Shown: positions 50,970-59,731, counted from the first letter of the stretch. The stretch: DNA of 64,000 nucleotides from Arthrobacter sp. ZGTC131 (GCF_002929275.1 NZ_PJIK01000002.1:125958-189957), one strand, 5' to 3'. Numbers and translations: made by a program. Notes: generated by a model not told the origin, from the sequence alone.

Positions 50970-52193
50970 CTAGACGCGGATCCGGTAGCCGCGCTTGACC
51001 ACGGTCTCCACCAGGCTGCCGTCCGGCAGGGAAGAACGCAGCCGGCTCACCGTCATGTCCAGGGCGTGCACTGAGCCGCGAAGTTCCAGGAGTTCGGAGA
51101 GCGACTCACGGGAGAGCACCGCCCCGCCGGCGCCCAGGAGCGCGCGCAGGAGCAGGAGCGGCGCCGGGGCCACTTCCACGAGCTCGCCGTCGATCCGCAG
51201 TGAACGGCCGCGCAGCTCCACACTGCCGGAGCGTGTTTCCAGCCGGCGGACGTGGTTGAGGGCGAGGTGTTCGCAGACGAGCCGGATCAGCGCACCCATC
51301 CGGAACCGCTCAGGAACCAGGGGATGGATCCCGGCATCCAGCAGCGGCTGCGCGGTCACAGGACCGACGACGGCGGTGGTGACGGTGGTCTGCAGGCTCT
51401 CCACGAGCTGCTTGTACAGTCCCATCTCGTGCGCCGTGCTCCACATGGCGTCCACTGCCGGGGCGCTGGTGAACGTCAGGACGTCCAGGTTGCCGCTGCA
51501 GGCGGCCTCGATCAGCCGCGGAAGGCGATCGGCGCCGTCGGGCTTGACCCACCGGTACGGGGTGACGGTCAGGACGGTGGCGCCGGACATCCGGAGGCGT
51601 TCGAGCTGGCGGACGTCCGTGTAACCGTGCAGCTGCACGGCCACGGTCTTGCCGCGCACCCCCTCGGCCAGCAGCATGTCCACCAGCGTCGCGGTGGTTT
51701 CGTCGCTGCTGATTCCGACGTCGGCAAGCCCGGCCGCGCGGACCGCGCCGCGGGCTTTGGGCCCGCGGACGAACATGCGGCAGGCGCCCAGGGTTTCCAG
51801 GAGCTCCTCGCCGATGCCGGAAGCGTCCGCCGCCTCGCACCAGCGGCGCATGCCGTACGCCGTGGTGGCGATGCACAGGTCGGGCTTGGCGGCGATGATC
51901 GCCTTGGTGTCCTCAATGAGGCTGATGTCCTCGTTCACCGGCGCAATCTTCAGCGCCGGCGCGTGCAGCACTTCAGCGCCGCGGCGTTCCAGTGCCTCGA
52001 TGAGGTCGCGGGAACGGCGGTGCGAAGTGACGCCGATCCGGAAGCCTTCCAGGGGAGCCTCGGCCGTTTCCGGGGCGGCTGCCTCCCGCGGCTCCGAGCC
52101 GTCGGGTCCCGTCGCTGCGGTTGAGGAGCGGGCGGGTTTCGATGTTGGGCCCGTTGCGGGGGCCAGGGCGTTCAGTGCGCTCATGTCGGTCAC
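50970..52193 (-). CDS. Uroporphyrinogen-III synthase fused to a winged-helix DNA-binding domain
   Basis: A 407-residue protein. Residues about 50-310 form a HemD-type uroporphyrinogen-III synthase with FRIGVTSHRRSRDLIEALERRGAEV (quoted in pieces: FRIGVTSHRRS and EALERRGAEV) and FTSAPAVDAMW. Residues about 325-407 form an OmpR-like winged helix (ALDMTVSRLRSSLPDG, VKRGYRIRV). This fusion is known in actinobacteria, where it may serve as enzyme and regulator. ATG 52193 overlaps the cobA stop by 4 bases. It supplies tetrapyrrole for NirB siroheme. Confidence 0.9.
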   Translation of the reverse strand: MTDMSALNALAPATGPTSKPARSSTAATGPDGSEPREAAAPETAEAPLEGFRIGVTSHRRSRDLIEALERRGAEVLHAPALKIAPVNEDISLIEDTKAIIAAKPDLCIATTAYGMRRWCEAADASGIGEELLETLGACRMFVRGPKARGAVRAAGLADVGISSDETTATLVDMLLAEGVRGKTVAVQLHGYTDVRQLERLRMSGATVLTVTPYRWVKPDGADRLPRLIEAACSGNLDVLTFTSAPAVDAMWSTAHEMGLYKQLVESLQTTVTTAVVGPVTAQPLLDAGIHPLVPERFRMGALIRLVCEHLALNHVRRLETRSGSVELRGRSLRIDGELVEVAPAPLLLLRALLGAGGAVLSRESLSELLELRGSVHALDMTVSRLRSSLPDGSLVETVVKRGYRIRV

Positions 52194-53224
52194 GAACCCA
52201 GCAGCGAGGCCGCCAGGCGGTCAAGATCCGCGGCGGCCTCGGCATGCCCTCGGTTGGCCTCAGCCACGCGCACCACCTCGCCGATCACCAGGACGGCAGG
52301 GTTGCTGCAGCCGGCAGCGGCGCTGGCAATGGTGCCCAGCTCCGCGATGGTGGTCCGCTGCCCGGGACGGTAGCCCCGCTCCACCACGGCCATGGGCATG
52401 TCGGCGCGCATGCCGGCACGGCGCAGGCCTGCGGCAAGGTGGTGCAGAGTTCCGATGCCCATGAGGACCACGATGGTGCCGCCCAGGCCGGCCAGGTGGG
52501 TGAGTTCCTTCTCAGTCAGCGGTGCGTGGCCGGAGACCACGGTGAACATGTGGCTGACCTCGCGGTGCGTCACCGGGATGCCGGCCGCGGCCGGAACGGA
52601 GATGGCACTCGTGACGCCGGAAATCACCCGGACGGGAACGCCGGCGGCGACGCAGGAGGCAACTTCCTCGCCGCCGCGGCCGAAGACGTACGGGTCCCCG
52701 CCCTTGAGGCGGACCACGTTGTTTCCGGCGAGGGCGCTCTCCACCATGAGCTTCTCGATGTCGCCCTGGCTGACCTTGTGGTGCCCCGGGCGCTTGCCCA
52801 CGTCAATGAGTTCGGCCGACGTCAGGGACGGCAACTCCTGGTAGGGGGCCAGACGGTCGTAGAACACGACGTCGGCATCCCGCAGGGCGTTGACGGCAGC
52901 AACTGTGAGCAGCTCGGTGGTGCCCGGGCCGCCGCCAACCAGCGTGACGTGGCCGATCGGGCCGGCTGCCGGTTCGGCGGCGACCGGAATGCCGGTTGCG
53001 CGGCACCTGTCCAGCAGGGCCTCCCAGCCGGGCTGGCCGTCGTCGATCGCGGCGACGAGGAACGGGCGCTCGGGCAGTGGGCCGTCGTGCCCGGCTCCCT
53101 GCGGAGCGCTGAGGCGGAAGACGACGGCGCCTGCGGCTTCGTAGCGGCGCACCGCCTGGCGCGCGGCGTGGTCGGAGCCGGTGACCAGGACGTCGCGTCC
53201 GGTGAGATCAATGCTGAGCTGCAT
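52190..53224 (-). CDS. cobA: Uroporphyrinogen-III C-methyltransferase
   Basis: A 344-residue protein. The C-terminal 250 residues are a SUMT domain: VTLVGGGPGTTELLTVAA, DVVFYDRLAP, VVRLKGGDPYVFGRGGEE and GIPVTHREVS, all typical. The first 90 residues resemble the CysG Rossmann domain (VLVTGSDHAARQAVRRYEAAGA) but lack the Gly-rich NAD loop, so precorrin-2 dehydrogenase activity is unlikely. It begins two bases after the nirB stop, making dihydrosirohydrochlorin for NirB siroheme. Confidence 0.92.
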   Translation of the reverse strand: MQLSIDLTGRDVLVTGSDHAARQAVRRYEAAGAVVFRLSAPQGAGHDGPLPERPFLVAAIDDGQPGWEALLDRCRATGIPVAAEPAAGPIGHVTLVGGGPGTTELLTVAAVNALRDADVVFYDRLAPYQELPSLTSAELIDVGKRPGHHKVSQGDIEKLMVESALAGNNVVRLKGGDPYVFGRGGEEVASCVAAGVPVRVISGVTSAISVPAAAGIPVTHREVSHMFTVVSGHAPLTEKELTHLAGLGGTIVVLMGIGTLHHLAAGLRRAGMRADMPMAVVERGYRPGQRTTIAELGTIASAAAGCSNPAVLVIGEVVRVAEANRGHAEAAADLDRLAASLLGS

Positions 53225-53226
53225 GC

Positions 53227-55857
53227 CTATACCTCGTTCTCATCGCGGGGCCTCATCGGGATGGAGGCCCCGATCAGGACCTTTCCCTTTTCTTCTGCCG
53301 TGGCCGGGCGCATCTGGCCGCGCTCGTCGGGGACGAAGGTGATGGAGTCGTCCTTCTGGTCGGGAGCGTTGACGAAGGAGCGGAACCGGCGCAGGCGCTC
53401 GGGATCCTTCAGAGTATCTGCCCACTCGTCGACGTACGTGTCAACATGCTTGGCCATGGCCGCCTCGAGTTCCTCGGCGATGCCCAGGGTGTCCTTGACC
53501 ACCACGTCTTCGACGTGCTTGATGCCGCCGTCGAGCTCTTCCTGCCACCGTGCGGTGCGCTGCAGGCGGTCGGCGGTGCGGATGTAGTACATGAAGTAGC
53601 GGTCGATGTACTTGATCAGTGTCTCGTCGTCGAGGTCCTTGGCCAGGAGCTGGGCGTGGGCCGGGGTGGCACCGCCGTTGCCGCCGACGTAGAGGTTCCA
53701 GCCGTCAGCGGTGGCGATCACGCCGACGTCCTTGCCGCGGGCCTCGGCGCATTCGCGGGCACAGCCGGAGACGCCCATCTTGAGCTTGTGCGGGCTGCGG
53801 AGGCCGCGGTAGCGCAGCTCCAGCTGGATGGCCATGGCCACCGAGTCCTGCACGCCGAACCGGCACCAGGTGGAACCGACGCAGGACTTCACCGTACGGA
53901 GGCTCTTGCCGTAGGCCTGGCCGGATTCGAAGCCGGCATCCACCAGTTGCTTCCAGATCTCCGGAAGCTGCTCCAGCCGGGCGCCGAACATGTCGATCCG
54001 CTGGCCGCCGGTGATCTTGGTGTACAGGCCGTACTGTTCGGCGACCGCAGCGATCACGCCGAGCTTCTTCGGCGTGATTTCACCGCCGGCGATGCGGGGA
54101 ACCACCGAGTAGGTGCCGTCCTTCTGCATGTTGGCCAGCGCGCGGTCGTTGGTGTCCTGCAGGGTTCCGCGGCCGGCGTCGAGCACGTAGGCGCTGTTCT
54201 GGCTGGCAAGGATGTTGGCGATGGTGGGCTTGCAGATGTCGCAGCCTGCGCCGGTGCCGTACTTGGCCATGATCTCTTCGAAGGAGGTCAGTTCCAGGAC
54301 GCGGATCGCGTCGAACAGTTCCTGGCGGGACAGCTCGATGTGCTCGCACAGCGCCTTCGAAACTTCGACGCCGGACTTGGTGAGCTCGGTTTCCAGCAGC
54401 TTCTTGAGCATCGGCACGCAGGAACCGCAGCTGGTTCCGGCTCGGGTGCAGCCCTTCAGCTCGCCCAGTTCCTGGACGGGGGCGTTGCCGTCGCAGGCGC
54501 CGCAGCCGTTGACGGTGTCGCGGATGGTTCCCGCTGACACGTTGTTGCAGGAACACAGGATGGCGTCGTCCGGCAGCTCGGTGTCCGGGGCGTCGCCGCC
54601 GCCGGCCGCGGTCAGGTACGCGCCGGGTTCTGCCGCGAGTTCACGGCCCAGGAGCGGGCGAAGGCTCGTGTACGGAGTGGCGTCGCCCACGAAGATGCCG
54701 CCGAGGAGGGTCTTGGCGTCGTCCGTGGTGACGATCTTCTGGTAGACGCCGCGGGCGGGGTCTGCGTAGACAATTTCGAGGGCGTGCTCGGTCCTGGCGA
54801 ACGCATCGCCGAAGCTGGCCACGTCCACGCCGGACAGCTTGAGCTTGGTGGCGGTGTCAAAGCCCGGGAAGGTTGCCTGGCCGCCGTGCAGGCGGTCGGC
54901 CACGATCTCGGCCATGGTGTTTGCCGGAGCCACGAGGCCCAGGCACATGCCGCCGAAGTTGGCCACTTCACCGATGGCCCAAATGCCCGGCACCTGGGTG
55001 GAGCAGTCGTCGTTGATGACCACGCCGCCGCGGGGGCCCAGATCGAACTGGGGTTCCTCACCCGCGGCAGCGCGGAAGAGTTCGTCGCGGGGCTTGACGC
55101 CGATGGCAACAACCACGAGGTCGGCCGCGATGGTGCGGCCGTCGGCCATCAGCACACCGGTGACCTGGCCGTCGCCGTCCGCGAGGATTTCGGAGGGGAA
55201 CACACCGCCGTGGACTTCGAAGCCCTTGGCCTCGATCAACCGGCCCAGCGCCTGGCCGGCGCCTTCGTCGAGCTGGGTGTTCATGAGCCAGGGGGCGCCG
55301 TTGATGACGACCGGGGTCGCGCCGAGCTGTTCGGTGCCGGCCGCGGATTCAAGGCCCAGGAGGCCGCCACCGATGGTGACGGCGTTGATCTTGCGGCCGA
55401 GCTTCTCGGTGAGCTCGGTGATCGACTTGTTGATCGCCCAGACGTCTTCGAGTGTGCGGTATACATGCACGTGCTCGGCGCCGGGGATCGGGAGCCTGGC
55501 TGCATCCGAACCGGTGGCAACCACCAGTTCGTCGTATTCGTACGTGCTGCCGGCTGCGGTTTCAACGGTCTTGCCCGCGGTGTCGATCTTCACCACGCGC
55601 TCGCCGGTCTTGAGGTTGAGTGCGTCGTGGTCCCACATGGACGCAGCGCCAAGCGTGAGGTCAACGGTGCTGTCCGTGAGGGCCTTGCTCAGGGCAACGC
55701 GGTCATAGGGCAGGTGCGCTTCCTCGGTGAGAACAGTTACCTGCCAGCCTTCGAGGCCACGTGCATGCATGGCGTCGGCAAAACGGTGGGCTGCGGGGCC
55801 GCCGCCGGCGACCACGATGCGGCGTGGTGTCTCTGTGCTTGAAGTCTGTTCGGTCAC
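53227..55857 (-). CDS. nirB: Nitrite reductase (NADH) large subunit
   Basis: An 876-residue cytoplasmic siroheme enzyme that reduces nitrite to ammonium with NADH. Order: FAD domain (IVVAGGGPAAHRFADAM), NADH domain (TIGGGLLGLESA), two BFD-like [2Fe-2S] regions (CSCNNVSAGTIRDTVNGCGAC and GCTRAGTSCGSC; GAGCDICKP), then the siroheme/[4Fe-4S] domain with SCVGSTWCRFG and VSGCARECAE. GTG 55857 has AAAGG upstream, while the longer frame to 55977 would cover the promoter. Divergent from nirD. Operon with cobA and hemD. Confidence 0.96.
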   Translation of the reverse strand: MTEQTSSTETPRRIVVAGGGPAAHRFADAMHARGLEGWQVTVLTEEAHLPYDRVALSKALTDSTVDLTLGAASMWDHDALNLKTGERVVKIDTAGKTVETAAGSTYEYDELVVATGSDAARLPIPGAEHVHVYRTLEDVWAINKSITELTEKLGRKINAVTIGGGLLGLESAAGTEQLGATPVVINGAPWLMNTQLDEGAGQALGRLIEAKGFEVHGGVFPSEILADGDGQVTGVLMADGRTIAADLVVVAIGVKPRDELFRAAAGEEPQFDLGPRGGVVINDDCSTQVPGIWAIGEVANFGGMCLGLVAPANTMAEIVADRLHGGQATFPGFDTATKLKLSGVDVASFGDAFARTEHALEIVYADPARGVYQKIVTTDDAKTLLGGIFVGDATPYTSLRPLLGRELAAEPGAYLTAAGGGDAPDTELPDDAILCSCNNVSAGTIRDTVNGCGACDGNAPVQELGELKGCTRAGTSCGSCVPMLKKLLETELTKSGVEVSKALCEHIELSRQELFDAIRVLELTSFEEIMAKYGTGAGCDICKPTIANILASQNSAYVLDAGRGTLQDTNDRALANMQKDGTYSVVPRIAGGEITPKKLGVIAAVAEQYGLYTKITGGQRIDMFGARLEQLPEIWKQLVDAGFESGQAYGKSLRTVKSCVGSTWCRFGVQDSVAMAIQLELRYRGLRSPHKLKMGVSGCARECAEARGKDVGVIATADGWNLYVGGNGGATPAHAQLLAKDLDDETLIKYIDRYFMYYIRTADRLQRTARWQEELDGGIKHVEDVVVKDTLGIAEELEAAMAKHVDTYVDEWADTLKDPERLRRFRSFVNAPDQKDDSITFVPDERGQMRPATAEEKGKVLIGASIPMRPRDENEV

Positions 55858-55906
55858 TGTGGGCCTTTCGCTGGGCCGCAGACGGTGCTCTGCAGCTTGT
55901 CCATCC

Positions 55907-55960
55907 AGACTAGGCAAAGGGAATTTCGCTTCAGTTTCCCTTATGTTTCGTGAACTTAAC
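55907..55960 (-). promoter_or_regulatory. nirB promoter with GlnR-like four-element box
   Basis: On the minus strand GTTAA, GAAAC, GAAAC and GAAAT follow each other with exact six-base gaps (55960 to 55923). Ten bases later comes the -10 hexamer TAGTCT (55912-55907). This resembles the GlnR layout of alternating GTNAC and GAAAC at 11-bp intervals. Confidence 0.55.
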
Positions 55961-56000
55961 TTCTGCATCACGAACACATTTCGGGTCAGGTGAGGTGTCT

Positions 56001-56054
56001 TTTACGTTCCGGACACATTGACTGCACCCCTTTGAAACACCTGCCGCCTAGCTT
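56001..56054 (+). promoter_or_regulatory. nirD promoter with GlnR-like four-element box
   Basis: TTTAC (56001-56005), GACAC (56012-56016), TGCAC (56023-56027) and GAAAC (56034-56038), all with six-base gaps and all ending in AC. Ten bases later comes TAGCTT (56049-56054). The leader to ATG 56150 is about 90 bases. Confidence 0.6.
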
Positions 56055-56149
56055 GGATATACGGCCGCACTGGCGGCTGAAGCAGGCGGACATACGCCTC
56101 GCGGAACCGGCCTACCGCCGGGAAGCAGGAAAAAGGGAGAGGAGCCGAC

Positions 56150-56515
56150 ATGACGGCAACACTGGAACTTGAGGATCTGGCCACCGAGTACGCCGCGGGC
56201 TGGCACCAGGTCTGCGCCGTGGATGACCTGGAGATCGCCTGGGGCGAAGCGGCACTGATCGCCGGCCTTCAGGTGGCGCTTTTCCGCACCGGCGCCGGTG
56301 AGGTCTTCGCCGTGGCGCAGGAGGACCCGGCCACCGGTGCCTTCGTGATGGCCCGCGGCATCCTCGGATCCCGCGGCACGCGTCCCACCATTGCATCGCC
56401 GCTGCACAAGGAGGTCTACGACCTCGAGACCGGCGAGTGCTTCGGTAACCCCGGGCTGCGGCTGGCCACGTTCAACACGCGCGTCGCGGACGGCGTCCTC
56501 GAGGTTGAGCTGTAG
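56150..56515 (+). CDS. nirD: Nitrite reductase (NADH) small subunit
   Basis: A 121-residue Rieske-fold subunit without the cluster-binding Cys/His pairs, as usual for NirD. WHQVCAVDDLEIAWGEAALI and the final block with SPLHKEVYDLETGECFGNPG are characteristic. ATG 56150 has GGAG upstream. It is transcribed divergently from nirB rather than following it, unlike the usual nirBD operon. Confidence 0.93.
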   Translation: MTATLELEDLATEYAAGWHQVCAVDDLEIAWGEAALIAGLQVALFRTGAGEVFAVAQEDPATGAFVMARGILGSRGTRPTIASPLHKEVYDLETGECFGNPGLRLATFNTRVADGVLEVEL

Positions 56516-56527
56516 GACTGCCCTGAC

Positions 56528-58267
56528 TTACAGCCCCAAAGCCTCGCGGACATCGCTCAAGACGTGGTCCAGGGCGGTCCGCGCGGCCAGCCGGGCTTCG
56601 GGCAGTTCGGCAGCCGATCCCACGCTCCGGATCACCTCCAGGTAGCACTTGAGCTTCGGCTCGGTGCCGCTGGGCCGGATGATGACCCGGCTGAGGTCGC
56701 GGGTCAGGTAGAGCAGCCCGTCGGTCGGCGGCAGCTGTTCGCTGCCTTCCGCCAGGTCAATGGACGTCTCGACGCCGGAACCGCCGAATGATTCGGGCGG
56801 ACTGACCCGCAGCCGGTTCATCATGGCATCCAGCAGGCCCAGGTCCGCCACTCGGATGCTCAGCTGGTCGCTGGCGTGCAGCCCGTGGACCAGGTACAGC
56901 TCGTCCAGGGTGTCGAAGATGGTTTTCCCGTCCGCCTTGGCCGTGGCGGCGAGTTCCGCGATCAGCACGGCAGCGGAGATGCCGTCCTTGTCCCGGACCA
57001 GGTCCGGGGCCACGCAGTAACCCAGCGCTTCCTCGTAGCCGTACAGCAGGCCCGGCACCCGGGAGATCCACTTGAAACCCGTCAGGGTTTCCTCGTGCGC
57101 ATAGCCGGCCGCGGCTGCGATGCGTGAGAGCAGCCGCGACGACACGATCGAATTGGCGAGCACGCCGTCGGGCCTTTCCTCGCCGGTGGCAGAGAGCCGG
57201 GCCACAACATGTGCCCCCAGCAGGGCGCCCACTTCATCGCCCCGCAACATCCGCCATGCCCCCGTGTCCGGGTCCTTGGCGGCGACTGCGGCGCGGTCGG
57301 CGTCGGGGTCGTTGGCCAGGACGATGTCGGCGTCGGCCTGCATGGCCGCGCCGAGCGCGAGGTCCAGGGCCCCGGGCTCCTCGGGGTTGGGGAAACTGAC
57401 GGTGGGGAAGTCCGGGTCCGGTTCGGCCTGCTCACTGACCAACGTGACGTCGGTGAAGCCGGCCGCGTTGAGGACGGACACGGCGGTTTCGCCGCCCACG
57501 CCGTGCATGGGCGTCAGCACGATCTTGAGGTCACGGGCCGGAAAGAGTCTGCGGTTGGCCAGCGCCGCAGTGGCGGACTCGTAGTCCCGCGCGATGCCGG
57601 CGTCGAGCACCGTCCATCCGCCGGCGGCCAGCGGGATGGAATCCAGGGCGCCCACTTTGGCGATCTCCGCTGCGATGAGGGCGTCGTACGGGGCCACGAT
57701 CTGCGCGCCGCGACCGCTTTCCTCAACGGCGTGGCGGCCCAGGTAGACCTTGTAGCCGTTGTCCTGCGGCGGGTTGTGGCTGGCCGTGACCATCACGCCG
57801 CCGTCGCAGTCCAGTGCCCGCACGGCATACGCCAGCAGCGGGGTGGGCAGCGCGCCCGGCATCAGGAAGGTGTCGAACCCGGCCGCGGTGAAGATCGCGG
57901 CGGTCTCTTGGGCGAAGATATCGGAGTTGTAGCGGGCGTCATAGCCGACGACGGCGCGCGGCCGGGTCCCGGGGGAGGCCTGCGCCACCGCTCCGGCCAG
58001 GAAGCTTGCGAAGCCGGCCGCTGCGCGGCGGACCACCACCCGGTTCATCCGGTTGGGCCCGGGGCCGAGGGCGGCCCGGAGCCCGGCGGTGCCGAACTCC
58101 AGCGTTCCGTTGAAGCTGTCCGCCAGTTCCTGGCGCGCTGACGGCGTGCCGGCTTCGGTGAGCGTGACGAGTTCCGTCAGCGTGGTGGCGGTCACGGGAT
58201 CCGGATCCTGCGCGGCCCAGGCGCGGGCGTCGTTGAGCAGCTGGAAGTCGGCATCGGAAGACGTCAT
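56528..58267 (-). CDS. Phosphosugar mutase (phosphoglucomutase/phosphomannomutase family)
   Basis: A 579-residue alpha-D-phosphohexomutase. The phosphoserine loop is TASHNPPQDNGYKVY (near residue 150), the metal loop DPDADR (near 300) and the phosphate-binding loop RPSGTEPKLKCY (near 530). Length and N-terminus fit the PGM2-like group, which can act on glucose-, mannose- or pentose-1-phosphates, so the substrate is uncertain. ATG 58267 is seven bases after TAGTTT, suggesting a leaderless mRNA. Phosphopentomutase activity would link punA to deoC. Confidence 0.9.
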   Translation of the reverse strand: MTSSDADFQLLNDARAWAAQDPDPVTATTLTELVTLTEAGTPSARQELADSFNGTLEFGTAGLRAALGPGPNRMNRVVVRRAAAGFASFLAGAVAQASPGTRPRAVVGYDARYNSDIFAQETAAIFTAAGFDTFLMPGALPTPLLAYAVRALDCDGGVMVTASHNPPQDNGYKVYLGRHAVEESGRGAQIVAPYDALIAAEIAKVGALDSIPLAAGGWTVLDAGIARDYESATAALANRRLFPARDLKIVLTPMHGVGGETAVSVLNAAGFTDVTLVSEQAEPDPDFPTVSFPNPEEPGALDLALGAAMQADADIVLANDPDADRAAVAAKDPDTGAWRMLRGDEVGALLGAHVVARLSATGEERPDGVLANSIVSSRLLSRIAAAAGYAHEETLTGFKWISRVPGLLYGYEEALGYCVAPDLVRDKDGISAAVLIAELAATAKADGKTIFDTLDELYLVHGLHASDQLSIRVADLGLLDAMMNRLRVSPPESFGGSGVETSIDLAEGSEQLPPTDGLLYLTRDLSRVIIRPSGTEPKLKCYLEVIRSVGSAAELPEARLAARTALDHVLSDVREALGL

Positions 58268-58274
58268 AGGAACC

Positions 58275-58280
58275 AAACTA
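58275..58280 (-). promoter_or_regulatory. -10 hexamer of a leaderless promoter (phosphosugar mutase)
   Basis: TAGTTT on the minus strand, seven bases, ATG 58267. Confidence 0.45.
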
Positions 58281-58372
58281 TCGTCAAAGCGGCGGGGAGC
58301 GGTGCCGGACCAGCCATCGGCCAGGTCATATCTTGCCGGCCCCACCGCTCCATGACTGCGAGAATTCGTTCC

Positions 58373-58402
58373 TTGACATTGAAAATTCCGGACACGTACG
58401 GT
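58373..58402 (+). promoter_or_regulatory. Promoter of the Rrf2 gene, leaderless
   Basis: TTGACA (58373-58378), 18-base spacer, TACGGT (58397-58402), six bases, ATG 58409. This is the only promoter here with a consensus -35. GAATTC just upstream and AAATTCC within the spacer could be operator halves for Rrf2 autoregulation. Confidence 0.6.
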
Positions 58403-58408
58403 CTCGGA

Positions 58409-58900
58409 ATGAAGATGAACCAGGGCGTGGAGTGGGCGCTGCACTGCTGCGTGAACATGGCCTGGTTGCCCGGGGATGCGTCAATCAGCAGTGCTCGGCT
58501 GGCGGAGCTGTACAAGCTGCCGCCGGCCTACCTGAACAAGCAGCTCCAGGCGCTGGTGCGGGCAGGAATTCTGGTCTCGGTTTCCGGCCCCAAGGGCGGC
58601 TTCCAGCTGGCGCGCCGGCCGGACAGGATCACGGTGCTGGATGTGGTGGTGGCCATCGAAGGCCGGGAGATGGCGTTCCGCTGCGATGGCATCCTGAAGA
58701 ACGGGCCGGGAGGGGAAATGGATGAGGACTACGCCCGGAGCTGCCTGATCTCACAGTCCATGCGCCACGCCGAGCTGGCCTGGCGGACTGAACTTGCCAG
58801 GCAGACCGTGGCGGGCATTGCACAGTCCATCGAGCGAAGGTTCCCCGAGGCGCGCCCCAACACCGTGGCGCACCTCCTGGGGACGGGCAGCGCGGGGTAG
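58409..58900 (+). CDS. Rrf2 family transcriptional regulator
   Basis: A 163-residue regulator with a winged-helix N-terminus: MKMNQGVEWALHCCVNMAW, recognition part YLNKQLQALVRAGILVS and wing GPKGGFQLAR. Cysteines at FRCDGI and ARSCLIS could bind an Fe-S cluster, but the three-cysteine spacing of NsrR or IscR is not evident. An earlier ATG (58352) would lie upstream of the promoter, so 58409 is the start. Its position amid nitrite genes invites a nitric-oxide or redox role; that is speculation. Confidence 0.88.
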   Translation: MKMNQGVEWALHCCVNMAWLPGDASISSARLAELYKLPPAYLNKQLQALVRAGILVSVSGPKGGFQLARRPDRITVLDVVVAIEGREMAFRCDGILKNGPGGEMDEDYARSCLISQSMRHAELAWRTELARQTVAGIAQSIERRFPEARPNTVAHLLGTGSAG

Positions 58901-58906
58901 CCGCAG

Positions 58907-59725
58907 CTAGAGCTTGGCGATGATTTCCGCGAGGAGCTTCGAGATCCGCGGGCCGGCGGCCTGGCCGGACTCGATGACTTCCTGGTGGCTCAGCGGCATG
59001 GGGCTGATGCCGGCGGCGAGGTTGGTGACCAGCGAAATGCCGAACACCTCCATGCCCGCGTGGCGCGCTGCGATGGCCTCCAGCGCCGTGGACATGCCGA
59101 CGAGGTCGGCGCCGATCCGCTTGGCGTACTGCACTTCGGCAGGGGTTTCGTAGTGGGGCCCGGTGAACTGGGCGTACACGCCCTCGTCCAGGGAAGGGTC
59201 AACCTCACGGGCCAGGCCGCGGATCCGGGACGAGTAGAGATCCGTCAGATCCACGAACGTGGCGCCTTCGAGCGGTGATGCCGCGGTGAGGTTGATGTGA
59301 TCTTTGATGAGCACGGGCGTGCCCGGAGTCCAGTTTTCGTTGAGCCCGCCGCAGCCGTTGGTGACCACCAGGGTTTTGCAGCCGGCAGCGGCCGCCGTGC
59401 GCACCCCGTGGACAACCGCACGGACGTTTTTGCCCTCGTAGTAGTGCGTGCGGGCGCCGAGCACCAGCGCACGCTTGCCTTCCCGCGTCAGGACCGAGCG
59501 GATGGTGCCCACGTGGCCTTCCACCGCCGGTGCGGAAAAGCCCGGCACTTCCGATGCCGTCAGGGTGGCCGTGGTCTCGCCGATGAGTTCCGCGGCGTCG
59601 CCCCACCCGGAGCCCAGGACCAGGGCGATGTCGTGCGATTCGACGCCGGTCTCGGTTGCGATGTAGTCGGCGGCCGTGCGGGCTGCCTCGAAGGGGTCAG
59701 TGTTCAGGAATTCTGTGTTACTCAC
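58907..59725 (-). CDS. punA: Purine-nucleoside phosphorylase
   Basis: A 272-residue trimeric-type phosphorylase that splits inosine and guanosine into base and (deoxy)ribose-1-phosphate. IALVLGSGWGDAAEL is the phosphate site, and ARTHYYEGK, VVTNGCGGLNENW and FTGPHYETPAEV follow in family order. GTG 59725 follows TAGCTT with six-base spacing, so the mRNA is probably leaderless. Divergent from lpdA. Confidence 0.94.
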   Translation of the reverse strand: MSNTEFLNTDPFEAARTAADYIATETGVESHDIALVLGSGWGDAAELIGETTATLTASEVPGFSAPAVEGHVGTIRSVLTREGKRALVLGARTHYYEGKNVRAVVHGVRTAAAAGCKTLVVTNGCGGLNENWTPGTPVLIKDHINLTAASPLEGATFVDLTDLYSSRIRGLAREVDPSLDEGVYAQFTGPHYETPAEVQYAKRIGADLVGMSTALEAIAARHAGMEVFGISLVTNLAAGISPMPLSHQEVIESGQAAGPRISKLLAEIIAKL

Positions 59726-59731
59726 TGGTAC

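Noticed and set aside
55858-55977. Longer NirB beginning at 55977
   Set aside because: It would include the -10 hexamer and the GlnR-like box; GTG 55857 has a ribosome binding site and the normal NirB N-terminus.
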